From Dillenia suffruticosa (Eukaryota > Streptophyta > Magnoliopsida > Dilleniales > Dilleniaceae): DNA of 64,000 nucleotides. Numbering within the stretch: the first letter of the stretch is position 1; every line of letters begins with the position of its first letter. Shown here in pieces: positions 63,488-64,000 of the stretch. The stretch spans positions 17,866,501 through 17,930,500 of the forward strand of contig JAVTVX010000012.1 of the NCBI GenBank assembly GCA_033439265.1, given 5' to 3'. The notes beneath the pieces are model-generated. The model was not told the DNA's origin. It saw only the letters and a program-made list of their open reading frames with translations, and did no database searches. A program made the translations under genes and the position numbers.

Positions 63488-63600
63488 AATTTCCTTTTCA
63501 TCATCTTGTTTTTTGGACTGTGCTAACCTGCCAGAAAAAGAAGGTGGAATGGTTAATTTTAAAGTCTTATTTCGTATCTCACTTACCCTTTGTGGTATAG

Positions 63601-64000
63601 TTTTTTCAAAAGTTTAAACGCTTTCTTCTCAAAAATAGAAGAAATAGAGGGAAAAGTTGATAGGCGGGAATAAAAATTTCAATATACCAATTTTATTCTT
63701 AAAAAGATACCACAAAATAAATTTATACATGATATATTTTATAAACGATATAAAACGTTGACCAACTCACGTGCATCTAAAAGTAAAGATTGCAAAACTC
63801 AAAATATTTAAATAGTTTCAATATTTATCACCATGGAACTATTGGAAGCAAAAAAATATTTAGTTATTCAATACTTTATCAATTATCAATAAAACAATAT
63901 TTACAAAATTGTGAAAATTACATTTTCGGGATTCATGTCATTCCACCTTTGACAAGGCTTCTTGAGTTTAAAAACTAAAAGGACATAAAATAAAAGTAGT
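63601..64000. repeat. Right copy of about 400-bp direct repeat
   Basis: Partner of 62527-62940. It reaches the window end at the same sequence (AAAAGTAGT), so its outer border is not visible. Confidence 0.85.

Overview
This is a repeat-dominated stretch of an AT-rich flowering-plant nuclear genome, probably a eudicot. The evidence is the plant-type Ty1/copia, Ty3/gypsy, L1-like LINE and CACTA elements, and three exons of a plant mitochondrial 4-hydroxybenzoate polyprenyltransferase (PPT1/COQ2 type). I see no rRNA, no functional tRNA, no CRISPR array and no bacterial-type operon.

Layout. 1-6.7 kb: three Ty1/copia relics (a + strand reverse transcriptase piece, a minus-strand element with two LTRs, and the 3' end of a different minus-strand element). 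6.7-8.0 kb: unassigned gene-like sequence. 8.4-24.3 kb: the 5' part of the host PPT1 gene on the minus strand. Exon 1 (23868-24277), a 159-bp intron, exon 2 (23573-23708), a 15.06-kb second intron and exon 3 (8393-8514) are readable and have GT-AG borders; the remaining exons must lie left of the window. Intron 2 holds a LINE (8886-17990) that carries a 3.6-kb solo LTR, and a minus-strand copia relic (19.4-22.2 kb). 25.5-32.2 kb: a second, decayed copy of the PPT1 5' end in the same orientation. Its exon 1 is split by a 1.33-kb terminal-inverted-repeat transposon, and about 5 kb of AT-rich, CACTA-like sequence lies where its first splice donor should be. 32.2-39.4 kb: an LTR remnant, then a chromovirus-like Ty3 element with one 2.7-kb 3' LTR. 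39.5-42.9 kb: a CACTA-like relic and AT-rich sequence with nothing recognisable. 43.2-61.6 kb: an Athila-like gag relic entered separately by two copia elements, each with LTRs, primer-binding site and 5-bp target duplication; the first of these was entered in turn by a complete-ended non-autonomous CACTA element. 61.6-64 kb: AT-rich sequence and a pair of about 400-bp direct repeats around an Athila-like remnant.

Relations. The only host function visible is the ubiquinone-pathway prenyltransferase. Nesting gives relative ages: LINE before solo LTR; Athila gag before copia A and copia B; copia A before CACTA; PPT1 duplication before the transposon inside its exon 1. The most unusual signal is a CACTA-like family seen at three places. 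It has TTTAGCGACG palindromes near its ends and, in two copies, GC-rich cores with tRNA-like A and B boxes. I found no convincing wholly new protein-coding system.
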